The notes: generated from the letters alone by a model not told the origin. Shown: positions 35,420-44,205, counted from the stretch's first letter. The stretch: DNA of 59,951 bases from an uncultured Eubacteriales bacterium (GCA_902764915.1 CACWXY010000017.1:1-59951); one strand, 5' to 3'. Numbers and translations are program-made.

Positions 35420-38400
35420 ATGGATTTTGAGGGAAAAAACTACTGTGCGCGATGCATGCGTATCCTGGAGAAGCCGGGTCCCTGTCCCTATTGCGGATAT
35501 GACGAAAGGACAAGAGATACCGGGGTACATCTGGACGCGGGAACACTGCTGCACGGACGGTATCAGCTGGGAGCCGTGCGCGGACAGGGCGGTTTCGGCA
35601 TTACCTATGCTGCCTGGGATGAAGTGCTGGGGATACCTGTTGCGATTAAGGAGTACTTTCCTGCCGAGTATGCGGGAAGGGATCGGGAGAACGGGGATAC
35701 GGTCCTGGTAGAGGAAAAGAACCAGATTGCCTTTCTGACAGGACGGCTGCGCTTTGAACGGGAATCCCGTGTGCTTGCTTCCGTACAGGGACTGGAGGGC
35801 ATTGTCAAGGTACTGGATTATTTTTCAGAGAACGAGACGGCTTATATTGTCATGGAATTCATACGCGGCGTGCCTGTGGATGAATGGGTGCAGCAGCATT
35901 CCATGGATGCGCATGCGGTGCTGCGTCTTCTGCGACCGGTGGCGGACAGCCTGATTGCCATGCACGGGCAGGGAATCGTACACCGGGACCTGAAACCGGA
36001 TAATCTTCTGGTGGATGAAACGGGTAAGGTGCGGATCATTGACTTCGGTGCAGCCATGCTGACAGAGAAAACCAGTGCCACGGCCATACTAACGCGCAGG
36101 TATGCACCGCCGGAACAGTACGGCGAGGCGTTTGGCCGGCAGGGGCCCTGGTCGGATGTATATGGTTTCTGCGCCGTTGCCTATCGCCTGCTTGCCGGCG
36201 TGCCACCTGAGGATGCCATGGAGCGCATGCACCGGGATACCCTGAAAGCGTTAGGGGAGCAGGGCGTGAAAATCCGCAGATCAGAGAGCCAGGCGCTGAT
36301 GACGGGGCTGCAGCTGGACGTAAAAAAACGTACCCAGAGCATGGAGGAACTGCGCGCCAGACTCTACCATCTTCCGCTGCCGGAGCAGACGCTGTGGCGC
36401 AGACGGGTCATCCGGCGTTTTCTGGCCGCGGGGGTTGCCCTTGGGGCCATGCTTGCCCTGCTCTTTGTCAATTATCTCTGGGGACTCCCGGCTGGCCGTG
36501 GACTCCGTGCCTCTCTGCGCAGGGACGGTTTTGTGGTGACAGGTACCATGGGAAGTGCGCAGGCGCTGACGGTCCCCGGAACCATCTGGGGGATTCCGGT
36601 TACGGGCATCCATGCCAATGCCTTTCGCGGCAATCAGAGCCTGCAGGCAGTGACGGTAGCCGAGGGTGTTCGCAATATAGGCGATCTTGCGCTGGCGGAC
36701 TGCAGTGCGCTGCAGACGGTGGCGCTTCCCGGCAGTGTGACGCAGATAGGCCGGGATGTGCTGGCAGGGGATCCCGCGGCGCTTCTTGTATGGGGCGAGC
36801 GGGGCAGTGCGGCGGAAGCGTATGCCATGGAAAACGGCTGGGGATTTGTCGACAGACAGGAATTGATCCTGACGGAGACCGCCAATGGAATGACGGTCAC
36901 CGGAATCACGACAAGGGCGGATACGCTGGTGATACCGTCTTCCGTGGATGGGATTCCGATAACAGCGCTGGGAGAAAAACTGCAGGTCCGCGGTGTCAGA
37001 ATACTGGTCCTTCCGGACTCAATACGTGAGATTCCAGAAGGTCTGTGCCGGCAGAACTATCGTCTGGAGAGGGTGGTCCTGGGTGCCCATGTGCAGCATA
37101 TAGGTGCATCAAGCTTTGAAGGCTGCATTTCGCTTGCACAGATCCAGTGGCCGCAGACGCTTGTGTCCATCGGCGCGCGTGCTTTCTATCACTGTGCGAG
37201 TCTGACGGAAGCGGTACTGCCGTCATCTGTCCAGTCTCTGGGCGCGCAGGCATTTTCCGGGTGTACGCAGCTTGTGCGTGTCAGCATTCCTGAGGGAGTG
37301 ACGGAGCTTCCACCGGGAGTGCTGGAGAATACCGCAGCGCTTGCGGAAGCAATCCTTCCGGACTCACTCGAAATAATGGGGACGGCAGCACTGGCGGGAA
37401 GCGGACTTGCCACTGTCAGACTGCCGGCGGGACTGCGGCGCATGGAGGAAAAGGCGTTTGCAGGGAGTGCGCTGTCTTATCTGGTGCTTCCTGCTGCTCT
37501 GGAGAGCATAGGCGCCGGGGCTTTTTCCGGCTGTGAGTCCCTTGCTTATCTGCAGCTTCTGGGCGATACGCCTGTATGGTCGGAAGACAGCCTGGAGCGC
37601 ACTTCTCCGGAGCTTGTGATTGCGGGAGGTGCGGAAAGCGCAGCCCGGGATATGGCGCAGAATACGGGTGCCGTATGGGAAAACACCTCCCTGTGGAGTG
37701 AACGCATGCTGCTGGAGGGTAATGTTGCCAGCATGGGGCTGGACATGGAAGACTCCGTGGTGGTTCCCTGGATGAATGTGGCGGAAAACTGTCCTATTGA
37801 GGCAATCGGTGCCAAGCGCTGCGAGAGTGCGGAGATCCGGCTGTCCGGTTTTCAGACAAGGATTGAAGCGGGCGCCTTCCGCGAATGGATATCTCTTACC
37901 CGTGTTACAGCACCCGGCGGTCTGACAGCGATTGGGGACTATGCGTTCTTTGGATGCTCGGGACTGCAGGAAATACCGGACATTTCACAGACTGTGCAGA
38001 TTGGTGCCTACGCGTTTGCCCATTGCACTTCCCTGTCCCGAGCCATACTGCCGGACACACTGATAAAGCTGGGTGAAAACGCATTTATGGAATGCACGGG
38101 ACTGGAAGAACTGAAGCTGGGAAACGGAGTGCGATATCTTCCCGATTATGCGTTTTCGGACTGTCCGCTGGGAGATGTGGTGATTCCCGGTCAGGTCCAT
38201 GAGATCGGGAAGGCGTTTTTCCGAAGCCCCGGGCTTTTCAGCGTATCGGTCGAGGAAGGCGTTCGGAACATACGGAATGAAGCGATGGGACAGTGTGAAA
38301 ACCTCCGCTCTGTATCGCTTCCGGAAAGTCTGACAGTACTGGAACCCGACGCATTCCGGGACTGTGAAGCCCTCTGTGATCTGGCTGTGCTGAACCCGGA

Positions 38401-38527
38401 ACTGTCTCTGGACGGGGTATGGCTGCCCGAAAATGTAGTGATTCATGCCCGGCGTGGCTCTGCGGCACAGGCAGCAGCTGAACAATACGGATACACATTT
38501 GCAGCGATGGAAAAAGACGGAACCTGA
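35420..38527 (+). CDS. Membrane Ser/Thr kinase with zinc ribbon and extracellular leucine-rich repeats
   Basis: A 1,035-residue receptor-like kinase. A zinc ribbon (C9, C12, C22, C25) leads into a Hanks-type kinase with GQGGFGITY, VAIKEYFP (K77), HRDLKPDN (near 187), DFGAA (near 207) and APPEQYG. One membrane helix spans about 333-356. From about 375 onward come many BspA-type LRR_5 units (patterns such as SIGARAFYHCASL and LPDSLEIMG), placing them outside the cell. The ATG at 35420 is preferred since the sister protein at 40157-40648 also begins MDFEG; frame upstream lies in the terminator. The kinase looks active and may sense surface ligands. Confidence 0.92.
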   Translation: MDFEGKNYCARCMRILEKPGPCPYCGYDERTRDTGVHLDAGTLLHGRYQLGAVRGQGGFGITYAAWDEVLGIPVAIKEYFPAEYAGRDRENGDTVLVEEKNQIAFLTGRLRFERESRVLASVQGLEGIVKVLDYFSENETAYIVMEFIRGVPVDEWVQQHSMDAHAVLRLLRPVADSLIAMHGQGIVHRDLKPDNLLVDETGKVRIIDFGAAMLTEKTSATAILTRRYAPPEQYGEAFGRQGPWSDVYGFCAVAYRLLAGVPPEDAMERMHRDTLKALGEQGVKIRRSESQALMTGLQLDVKKRTQSMEELRARLYHLPLPEQTLWRRRVIRRFLAAGVALGAMLALLFVNYLWGLPAGRGLRASLRRDGFVVTGTMGSAQALTVPGTIWGIPVTGIHANAFRGNQSLQAVTVAEGVRNIGDLALADCSALQTVALPGSVTQIGRDVLAGDPAALLVWGERGSAAEAYAMENGWGFVDRQELILTETANGMTVTGITTRADTLVIPSSVDGIPITALGEKLQVRGVRILVLPDSIREIPEGLCRQNYRLERVVLGAHVQHIGASSFEGCISLAQIQWPQTLVSIGARAFYHCASLTEAVLPSSVQSLGAQAFSGCTQLVRVSIPEGVTELPPGVLENTAALAEAILPDSLEIMGTAALAGSGLATVRLPAGLRRMEEKAFAGSALSYLVLPAALESIGAGAFSGCESLAYLQLLGDTPVWSEDSLERTSPELVIAGGAESAARDMAQNTGAVWENTSLWSERMLLEGNVASMGLDMEDSVVVPWMNVAENCPIEAIGAKRCESAEIRLSGFQTRIEAGAFREWISLTRVTAPGGLTAIGDYAFFGCSGLQEIPDISQTVQIGAYAFAHCTSLSRAILPDTLIKLGENAFMECTGLEELKLGNGVRYLPDYAFSDCPLGDVVIPGQVHEIGKAFFRSPGLFSVSVEEGVRNIRNEAMGQCENLRSVSLPESLTVLEPDAFRDCEALCDLAVLNPELSLDGVWLPENVVIHARRGSAAQAAAEQYGYTFAAMEKDGT

Positions 38528-38545
38528 TATCGGTTCCGTCTTTTT
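38511..38545. terminator. Bidirectional terminator with the kinase stop in its loop
   Basis: AAAAAGACGGAACC and GGTTCCGTCTTTTT form a perfect 14-bp stem. The TGA of the kinase sits in the loop, and the convergent minus-strand gene stops just beyond the hairpin. Confidence 0.85.
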
Positions 38546-38547
38546 GA

Positions 38548-39678
38548 TTACGGAGAAAGCAGATAATACAGAGGCACCATGCAGGGTGTCTCCTCGGGAA
38601 AGTACAGTGTGGCGTTTCCGTCTGTCCACTGCAGAACAAACGAATAAGGTTCGAAGGGAACGATATAGCGATCGTCCACTGTATCCGATGGGAAAACCGT
38701 CAGACCCTGGTACTGCTGCAGGTCCTGCAGATAGGCTTCGATCTGAGAGCGCGTGACATGAGCGGTGGTGAGCAGGCTGGCATGAGGCGGCTGCGTCAGG
38801 TCACAGAAAACACGGGGGAGTGCCATGTTTCCCGCATCGTCCGTGAAAAAAGGAATGTTTTCCCACTGCAGTGTCATGGCGTCCAGGAAGGCGGGCACGA
38901 GCAGCATCGGCGGGATGGTTCCCTGAAGACTCATGTTTTCCTGGATCTCGCGGATATTCCCGGATTCCAGGGCATCTTCCAGACTGTGGACTGAGTACAG
39001 CGTCATCTGGGTTGTTTTCTCAATATCGACCAGCAGTCCTTCCATGGTATCCAGTACATGATCGGTGTCTGTCTGCACCTTTGTCACATCATCGGACCAT
39101 GGCGTGTCTGCAAAGAGCGTGGGATACGCTTTCTGCCAGGTGTCCCAGGGGCTGGCATCCCCTATCTGCAGGAGCAGATAGTTGGAGGCCAGAGCGGCAT
39201 AATCCGCATGGCAGCGCGCCAGGCGAATCTTGAAATCTGCATGGGCCTGCATGCAGTCCAGTGTGGGCTGATAAAGAACATCGCACAGAAGATGCTGCAT
39301 GGTGTTTCTGACGAACATTCTCTCGTCCCCCAGTGCCTGGTTCAGAGCATCCAGTTCATAACGCACAAAGGAGAGATCCCTGTCAGCATAGGGCGCAAGC
39401 GCGGCCTCCGTCAATGTGTTTTCAGGTATGTTCCGTGCTTCCAGAAAGTGCAATGCGGCATACACTGCCGCACGTGCCCGAAGAAGTGTGTCCCAGTCCG
39501 GTGTGGCTGCCAGGGACAGAACCGTGTCGTATGCCCAGATTTCACAGGAAAGGATATCCTCCTGACAGGCAAGATAGGCATCCCATGCATCCAGGATGGG
39601 GTGCACAGGCTCGGCACAGGCAGCGGTGCACAGGCAGAGCAGACACAGGAGCAGAAGAAAACGCTTTGCGTATGGCAC
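38548..39678 (-). CDS. Secreted protein of unknown function
   Basis: A 376-residue exported protein: signal peptide with a Leu/Cys-rich core ending TAACA near residue 22. The Cys there (LCTAAC) could also act as a lipobox. The rest is largely alpha-helical with several regularly spaced Trp and Asp (SPWDTWQKAYPTLF). No family recognised. The start is GTG, seven bases after GGGAGG. It is followed, reading along the minus strand, by the bidirectional terminator, and lies just downstream of the XRE gene, which may be cotranscribed. Confidence 0.7.
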   Translation of the reverse strand: MPYAKRFLLLLCLLCLCTAACAEPVHPILDAWDAYLACQEDILSCEIWAYDTVLSLAATPDWDTLLRARAAVYAALHFLEARNIPENTLTEAALAPYADRDLSFVRYELDALNQALGDERMFVRNTMQHLLCDVLYQPTLDCMQAHADFKIRLARCHADYAALASNYLLLQIGDASPWDTWQKAYPTLFADTPWSDDVTKVQTDTDHVLDTMEGLLVDIEKTTQMTLYSVHSLEDALESGNIREIQENMSLQGTIPPMLLVPAFLDAMTLQWENIPFFTDDAGNMALPRVFCDLTQPPHASLLTTAHVTRSQIEAYLQDLQQYQGLTVFPSDTVDDRYIVPFEPYSFVLQWTDGNATLYFPEETPCMVPLYYLLSP

Positions 39679-39692
39679 ATCAGGTCCTCCCT

Positions 39693-40127
39693 TCAGAAAT
39701 AAACAGGCCAGAGCGGTGGAAATCCGCTGCTCAGAAGACAGTCATCCATGGCGTCACGGTCATAGTGGTGCAAAAGACCGTATATGAGGCAGATATCCCG
39801 GGGCTGCGCAGCGGTAAGCGGTGTGCGGTGCGCCGCCTTAAGCATGTCCTGAACAATGGGAAGATCCATGTCCAATGTCACGGCAATGCGAAGGATAATG
39901 TCTCTTTGCGGATGGCTTTTGCCGGTAGTGATATTGTAGATATGCGCTTTGCTGCACTCGACCAGGTGTCCCAGCTTTTCGATGGACATATCATCCGGGA
40001 GCATAGGCAGAATCAGCTGCGGCAGCGTCCGTGGTTTCTGGACTCTCTGAAGAAGACACTGCAGGTCTTCCCCTTCCTGGATCTGATGAATCATGGAAAC
40101 GGTACGGTAGACATGACTGGTTGTCAT
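39693..40127 (-). CDS. XRE-like helix-turn-helix regulator
   Basis: A 144-residue protein with an HTH in SIEKLGHLVECSKAHIYNIT (about residues 48-67) followed by GKSHPQRDIILRIAVTLDM, the usual third and fourth helices of XRE/Cro-type domains. The N-terminal 45 residues and the C-terminal 45 (with LIYGLLHHYDRD) are not recognised. It lies 29 bases downstream of the kinase-fragment gene and has an apparent own promoter. It is a candidate for binding the inverted repeat at 40719-40739. Confidence 0.8.
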   Translation of the reverse strand: MTTSHVYRTVSMIHQIQEGEDLQCLLQRVQKPRTLPQLILPMLPDDMSIEKLGHLVECSKAHIYNITTGKSHPQRDIILRIAVTLDMDLPIVQDMLKAAHRTPLTAAQPRDICLIYGLLHHYDRDAMDDCLLSSGFPPLWPVYF

Positions 40128-40155
40128 GGAACAGACCTCCTGTCATTGTGTATTG

Positions 40156-40184
40156 ATTATACCATGGAGGAAGACTCCTGCCTA
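40156..40184 (-). promoter_or_regulatory. Possible internal promoter of the XRE gene
   Basis: On the minus strand TAGGCA (40179-40184), 17 bp, perfect TATAAT (40156-40161), overlapping the end of the kinase-fragment gene. Confidence 0.5.
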
Positions 40185-40648
40185 TCATTCTCTGCTTTCC
40201 AGGCGGCAAACGCGGGACTTCGCAGAAAGGGAATGACAATATAATGCGTGGCATTTTCGGGAAAACAGTCGAGTATGGGAAGATGCTGCATACGACAGAG
40301 ATGACTCTGCCAGGCTGCAAAGGCGGTATAGGCTTTTGCAAAGACAGGCGCGTCCTCGTCCTTTACGGTGAGGGTGTCGGATAGCTGTACATCCCGGGAC
40401 GCCAGTCCCCTGGGGAAAAACTCGCGGATGGCAATGCTCTGCGCGTTCCCTTCATCCCAGCCTGAGTATGTCAGACTGGTTTTTCCGCGGGCAATCAGGC
40501 CTGCGATGAGGTATTTCCCGCGAAGCAGGGTTCCGCTTTCCAGCTGGTCAGGAAGCGCGACGGGGAAAGTGCGGCAGACAGGGCAGTTCCCGTCTGGTGC
40601 CAGAATACGCATGCACTGCGGACAGAACTGTCTTCCTTCGAAATCCAT
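40157..40648 (-). CDS. Stand-alone kinase N-lobe fragment with zinc ribbon
   Basis: A 163-residue protein homologous to the first 150 residues of the receptor kinase at 35420. It begins MDFEGRQFCPQCMRIL with four Cys of a zinc ribbon (C9, C12, C22, C25 or nearby) and continues through a kinase N-lobe. The glycine loop is degraded (ARGKTSLTYSGWD) and the ATP-binding lysine is replaced by Arg (IAIREFFP). The C-lobe is absent: it stops after the hinge-like HYIVIPFLRSPAF. It has an AGGAGG ribosome site and a clean start, so it is either a real decoy or scaffold or a recent truncation. Confidence 0.75.
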   Translation of the reverse strand: MDFEGRQFCPQCMRILAPDGNCPVCRTFPVALPDQLESGTLLRGKYLIAGLIARGKTSLTYSGWDEGNAQSIAIREFFPRGLASRDVQLSDTLTVKDEDAPVFAKAYTAFAAWQSHLCRMQHLPILDCFPENATHYIVIPFLRSPAFAAWKAENDRQESSSMV

Positions 40649-40718
40649 AAGGATACCTCCTGCATTTCAAATAATGCGACTTTCGTCATGAATATTGTAA
40701 CGGGAAGAGCGGACTCCT

Positions 40719-40739
40719 TTGTCTACTGCAGGTAGACAA
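40719..40739. promoter_or_regulatory. 21-bp inverted repeat, candidate operator
   Basis: Arms TTGTCTAC (40719-40726) and GTAGACAA (40732-40739) flank a 5-bp TGCAG centre, an exact palindrome in the arms. It lies between the divergent kinase-fragment/XRE genes and the NADAR-to-2H operon. A plus-strand -10-like TATACT is at 40759 and a minus-strand TACAAT at 40694-40699, so a bound protein could control both directions. Such length and symmetry suit an XRE dimer. Confidence 0.6.
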
Positions 40740-40826
40740 CCTGATTCCTGAAAAAAGGTATACTGGGCAAGGAGGTATCAGCGTATCGCGTCAATGCATG
40801 GACAACGGGGAAGGGAGGAAGCGGGC

Positions 40827-41309
40827 ATGGGCTTTCGGATACGGGTAATCGATGATTTTCATGCGGAACCCTATGCTTTTCTGAGCAATGCCTATGAGAC
40901 AGCCGTACTGTATGAAGGCCTTGTCTTCGGCAGTGCAGAGGCTGCGTTTCAGGCACAGAAGTGCAGAACGTGGGAGGAACGCGGAGTGTTTGCAGACCTT
41001 TCCCCGGCCAGGAGCAGAAATCGGGGACGGCAGGTTCCGCTGCGTGCTGACTGGGAGAAGATTCGGCTGACGGTTATGGAAAAGATTGTGATGGCAAAGT
41101 TTTTGTAGCATCCGGATCTGGCTTCCCGCCTTCTTCGGACGGGAGAAAGTCTTCTGGTAGAAGAAAATGACGGGGACGACGGATACTGGGGTGTCGACCG
41201 GAAAACCGGCGAGGGAGACAATCACCTTGGGATAATTCTCATGCGCGTCAGAAAACGCATGCGTGAGGAAATGAAAGAGGAGAGAGCAATATGCGGCCAG
41301 GAATCATGA
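40827..41309 (+). pseudogene. NADAR (YbiA-like) N-glycosidase gene broken by an amber codon
   Basis: The frame starting at 40827, eight bases after GGGAGG, encodes FLSNAYETAVLYEGLVFGSAEAAFQAQK, the NADAR signature, and reaches a TAG at 41106-41108. Beyond it the same frame continues HPDLASRLLRTGE, WGVDRKTGEGDNHLG and ILMRVRKRM, which is the missing rest of the domain, ending at 41309. The stop replaces a residue that is often Gln in relatives, so one C-to-T change would explain it. NADAR enzymes cleave N-glycosidic bonds of riboflavin intermediates or remove ADP-ribose from nucleic acid. As sequenced the product is about 93 residues and probably inactive, unless the codon is read through. Confidence 0.85.
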
Positions 41310-42523
41310 TTGCGCAGGCCTTTCCCGGATGGACCTATGTACGCGAACTGGGGAAAGGCAGTGAAGGCAGTGTACATATGATCCGGGAACAGAACGGACC
41401 GAACTGTGGAGCCGTGAAGGTCTCACGCATATGGGAAGAACTGGAACCGGAGGAGAGCTCTTCTGTCAGTCAGCAGGAGATACCGCACCTGGTTCCCGTT
41501 CTGGAGGAAATACGGGTCCAGGATGAGGAATGCATCCCATACCGGCTCAGTCGGATGCCCTGTCTTCTGCCTTTCTCTTTCTGGGAGGAAGCCGATGTCA
41601 TTCGAACCGGTGTGCAGATATGTGAAGCGCTTGCCGGACTTCACAGGGCAGGGTATGCCCACCTGGATGTGAAACCGGAGAATGTGTTTGTGGACAGGAA
41701 GGGAGACCTGTATCTGGGGGACTACGGTACCCTGCGGGATATCCGCTGGATCAGTGCGACAATGCCGCTGATGGGAACCCGGCATTATCTTCCCCCGGAA
41801 GTCAAGGATGAACGGCTCGCTCCGACGGATGCACAGAGCCTGATCCGGATGGATCTGTATGCACTGGGCATGATGCTGTTTGAGATGTTCTGCTGGCATG
41901 CATGGGGGGAAGCGTGTCATGGGCGAAAGGACTGTCAGGAAAGCAGGGATGCATGGTTTGATATTGTGCATCAGCGTATGGCGGACAATCCGGATGATGC
42001 TTTTCTCTCGTCAGACGTGGGGCGTGTGATTCTCCGGGCAACGGCGCCGGATCCGCTGTCCCGGTATGCGTCTGCGGAGGAAATGCGTGCAGCGCTGATA
42101 AGAGCCGCACAGAGAGATGCCTGGGTACAGCCTTCGGTGGAGGAAGAAAAGGAAAAGGCAGTGGCAGCCATGGAACATTTTCTTTACGCGGATCCACGCC
42201 GGTTCCTGATGCTGTGCTACCAAAACGGCGTGCACCGCCCCTATGGTCCTTCCCCGTATGTAGGCAGAGGACTCAAGGGGCTGTCGCTGTACTGGGGAAA
42301 GGCAAAGCCTGTGCGTATGGTGCTGTGCGGAGAAACCCTGTATGGCTGGGAGGAAGAGTGTGGGGCAGAGATTGCACTGCATGAATTCTTCGGAGAAAAC
42401 ACCTGGCCCAGGGCTATGGAAATGGAAGTTTTCTATGAGGACGGTTTCCACTGCAGATGGCGCATGATTCATGGCGAGCCTGAGAGAGGGTGGGACTGGT
42501 TTAAGATGCCTCTGGAAACCTGA
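41291..42523 (+). CDS. Cytoplasmic Ser/Thr protein kinase
   Basis: A 410-residue kinase without membrane helix. The glycine loop is GKGSEGSV (near 21-28), the lysine is in AVKV (near 42), the catalytic loop is HLDVKPENVF (HLD for HRD, near 123) and the magnesium motif is GDYGT (near 143); GTRHYLPPE is the activation end. These remain compatible with activity. The last 120 residues, with ADPRRFLMLCYQNGVHRPYG and FFGENTWPRAME, are a separate unrecognised domain. It overlaps the end of the NADAR frame, indicating coupled expression, and precedes the HD-kinase gene. Confidence 0.88.
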   Translation: MRPGIMIAQAFPGWTYVRELGKGSEGSVHMIREQNGPNCGAVKVSRIWEELEPEESSSVSQQEIPHLVPVLEEIRVQDEECIPYRLSRMPCLLPFSFWEEADVIRTGVQICEALAGLHRAGYAHLDVKPENVFVDRKGDLYLGDYGTLRDIRWISATMPLMGTRHYLPPEVKDERLAPTDAQSLIRMDLYALGMMLFEMFCWHAWGEACHGRKDCQESRDAWFDIVHQRMADNPDDAFLSSDVGRVILRATAPDPLSRYASAEEMRAALIRAAQRDAWVQPSVEEEKEKAVAAMEHFLYADPRRFLMLCYQNGVHRPYGPSPYVGRGLKGLSLYWGKAKPVRMVLCGETLYGWEEECGAEIALHEFFGENTWPRAMEMEVFYEDGFHCRWRMIHGEPERGWDWFKMPLET

Positions 42524-42657
42524 CAGAAAAGAGGCTGATGCCGGGAAAAAACGGAGATGGACAGCTGCAGAAGGATGGCCTTTCTGGCGTTCCGGAGGAA
42601 AAGCTGACAGCGGGATGGGGTCTGTATGGCAGACGGCCTGGGCGAAAGGAGGAGCGT

Positions 42658-43800
42658 ATGGTCAGCCGTGAAATGCTTTTTTCAGCCATGCCCAAAGCGC
42701 CGATGTACCGGTATGACTGGGAGACAGTGGAAAATCTCCCGGAAATGCAGGCGTGGATCCGGCGCATGCGGGATGTACCGCAGGATACACTGCGACAGAA
42801 GGACGGCAGTGTCTGGACACATACACGCCGGGCATGTGATGCGCTTGCCCAGTCGTCGGCGTTTCAAAGCCTCAGTGATGCCATGCAGGTCGCGGTAGCG
42901 CTGGGCGCGCTGTTCCAGCATATCGGAAAAGTGAGCCGGGGACGAGATCTTGCAGTCGCATCGGAGGCTGCCGACAGCGGAGATGTGGGTGGACGGCTGA
43001 CCCGGATGATCCTGTGGAGAGACTATGATCTGTGCGGCACGCCTTCCCATCAGCAGCTCCGGGAGGCGGTCTGTGCCTATGTGAAATGGCATGCAGTGCC
43101 GCTGTTCCCGCTGCTTTCGGAACGGAAGATCCGCAGGATTGCCGCAATCGGGCAGGCTGCTCCGCTGTTTTCTCTTCGGGGGCTTTGCGCGCTTGCACAG
43201 GCGGACATACAGGGAAACATTACGGACGATCAGAAAGAAAGGCAGTCCGCTGCGGAGCGCTTCCATGAGGCTGCCCGGGATGCCGGATGTATTGATTTTC
43301 CGTATCCGTTCCCTTCTGCGCACACAGCGAAGGTTTATCTGCAGGAAGAAAATGGGTGGCAGGATGAGGAGACGTATATTCCTGAGTGGGGCAGTGTTAT
43401 TCTTCTGTGTGCGCTTCCAGGCACGGGAAAGGATATGTGGATACAGGATCACTACCACGGAATGCCCGTAGTCAGTCCGGACGCATGGCCATGGAGAAGA
43501 GATACGGAGAATGCCGGTGTACTGCAGTCGGAGACAGCACTGGGCTATCTGCGTGCTCACCGCAGTTTTGTCTGGAAAACGCATTCCCTGCCAAAGTACC
43601 GCAGTGCGCAGGTGTCTCTCATTTCAAGCTATGGTGCAGGGGTGCGGATTGTGTTTCTGGAGACAAGCTACAGCGAAAACCTGCGGCGCAATCGTGAAAA
43701 AGTGGATGGCGTGCCGGAAAGTGTAATGGACCGCATGCTTATGCGCATGGAACCGCCCATGCCCTGGGAAGCGGAACGGGTGGACTGGGTATGTGTTTAG
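42658..43800 (+). CDS. HD domain fused to P-loop polynucleotide kinase (HD-Pnk type)
   Basis: A 380-residue two-domain protein. The N-terminal HD-type phosphohydrolase carries WTHTRR (H near 53), FQHIGK (near 86, in place of HDIGK), KWHAVP and QADIQGN. The C-terminal P-loop kinase has ALPGTGKDMWIQ (near 252-263), VVSPDAWPW and the arginine stretch SYSENLRRNREKVDG. HD-Pnk enzymes heal broken RNA: the HD part removes 3' phosphates and the kinase phosphorylates 5'-OH. Here the HD dyad is changed to QH, so the phosphatase may be weak or lost, while the kinase looks complete. The ATG at 42658 has AAAGGAGG; an in-frame lead from 42538 is less likely. Confidence 0.85.
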   Translation: MVSREMLFSAMPKAPMYRYDWETVENLPEMQAWIRRMRDVPQDTLRQKDGSVWTHTRRACDALAQSSAFQSLSDAMQVAVALGALFQHIGKVSRGRDLAVASEAADSGDVGGRLTRMILWRDYDLCGTPSHQQLREAVCAYVKWHAVPLFPLLSERKIRRIAAIGQAAPLFSLRGLCALAQADIQGNITDDQKERQSAAERFHEAARDAGCIDFPYPFPSAHTAKVYLQEENGWQDEETYIPEWGSVILLCALPGTGKDMWIQDHYHGMPVVSPDAWPWRRDTENAGVLQSETALGYLRAHRSFVWKTHSLPKYRSAQVSLISSYGAGVRIVFLETSYSENLRRNREKVDGVPESVMDRMLMRMEPPMPWEAERVDWVCV

Positions 43801-43812
43801 GAAGGAAATTGT

Positions 43813-44199
43813 ATGACCATGCGAACGGGAGAAAAAATGCAGAACGTCCGGTGCGGGATACGGCAGGTATTCGGGTATGTCCTGTCCGTGGGAAGCTGGA
43901 TACTGATGGTATCGGCTTTTTATCCCAGTTCGGAGCATGAAGCACCGCCGTTTGTGGCGGGGCTGGCGCTTGTGGCGGGAGGAGTCGGACTGATGGGTAT
44001 TCTGGTGGTGTACAGTGCACTGGGAAAGGGCTGGACAGCGGTTTCCCGATGCTGCACCTTACAGGCGGGATGCTGTGCTGTGGTGCTTGTGTATGACTAC
44101 TGTATCGGACCGGGCTATGATCGCTTTACATGGCGCGTTATCGGACTGCTTGCGGCTTATGCGCTGCTGGCATGCCTGGGATGGGGAAAAAGGCGGTGA
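43813..44199 (+). CDS. Small membrane protein of unknown function
   Basis: A 128-residue protein with about four hydrophobic segments (near 18-38, 46-66, 78-95, 107-124) joined by short loops, and a short basic end (GWGKRR). It resembles no family I can name. It lies 12 bases after the HD-kinase stop and six bases before the 2H-phosphatase fusion, so it is probably part of the same operon and could tether one of its partners to the membrane. Confidence 0.65.
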   Translation: MTMRTGEKMQNVRCGIRQVFGYVLSVGSWILMVSAFYPSSEHEAPPFVAGLALVAGGVGLMGILVVYSALGKGWTAVSRCCTLQAGCCAVVLVYDYCIGPGYDRFTWRVIGLLAAYALLACLGWGKRR

Positions 44200-44205
44200 A
44201 ACAAT

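Noticed and set aside
36560..38520. Repeats in the kinase gene as a DNA repeat array
   Set aside because: The repetition is at protein level (leucine-rich repeats); DNA copies differ, and no CRISPR-like spacing occurs.
41106..41108. TAG read as glutamine (code reassignment)
   Set aside because: TAG ends several intact genes, such as those stopping at 22896, 28208 and 43800.
42538..42657. N-terminal extension of the HD-kinase
   Set aside because: The later ATG has a much better AAAGGAGG; the lead is low in structure and shows no domain.
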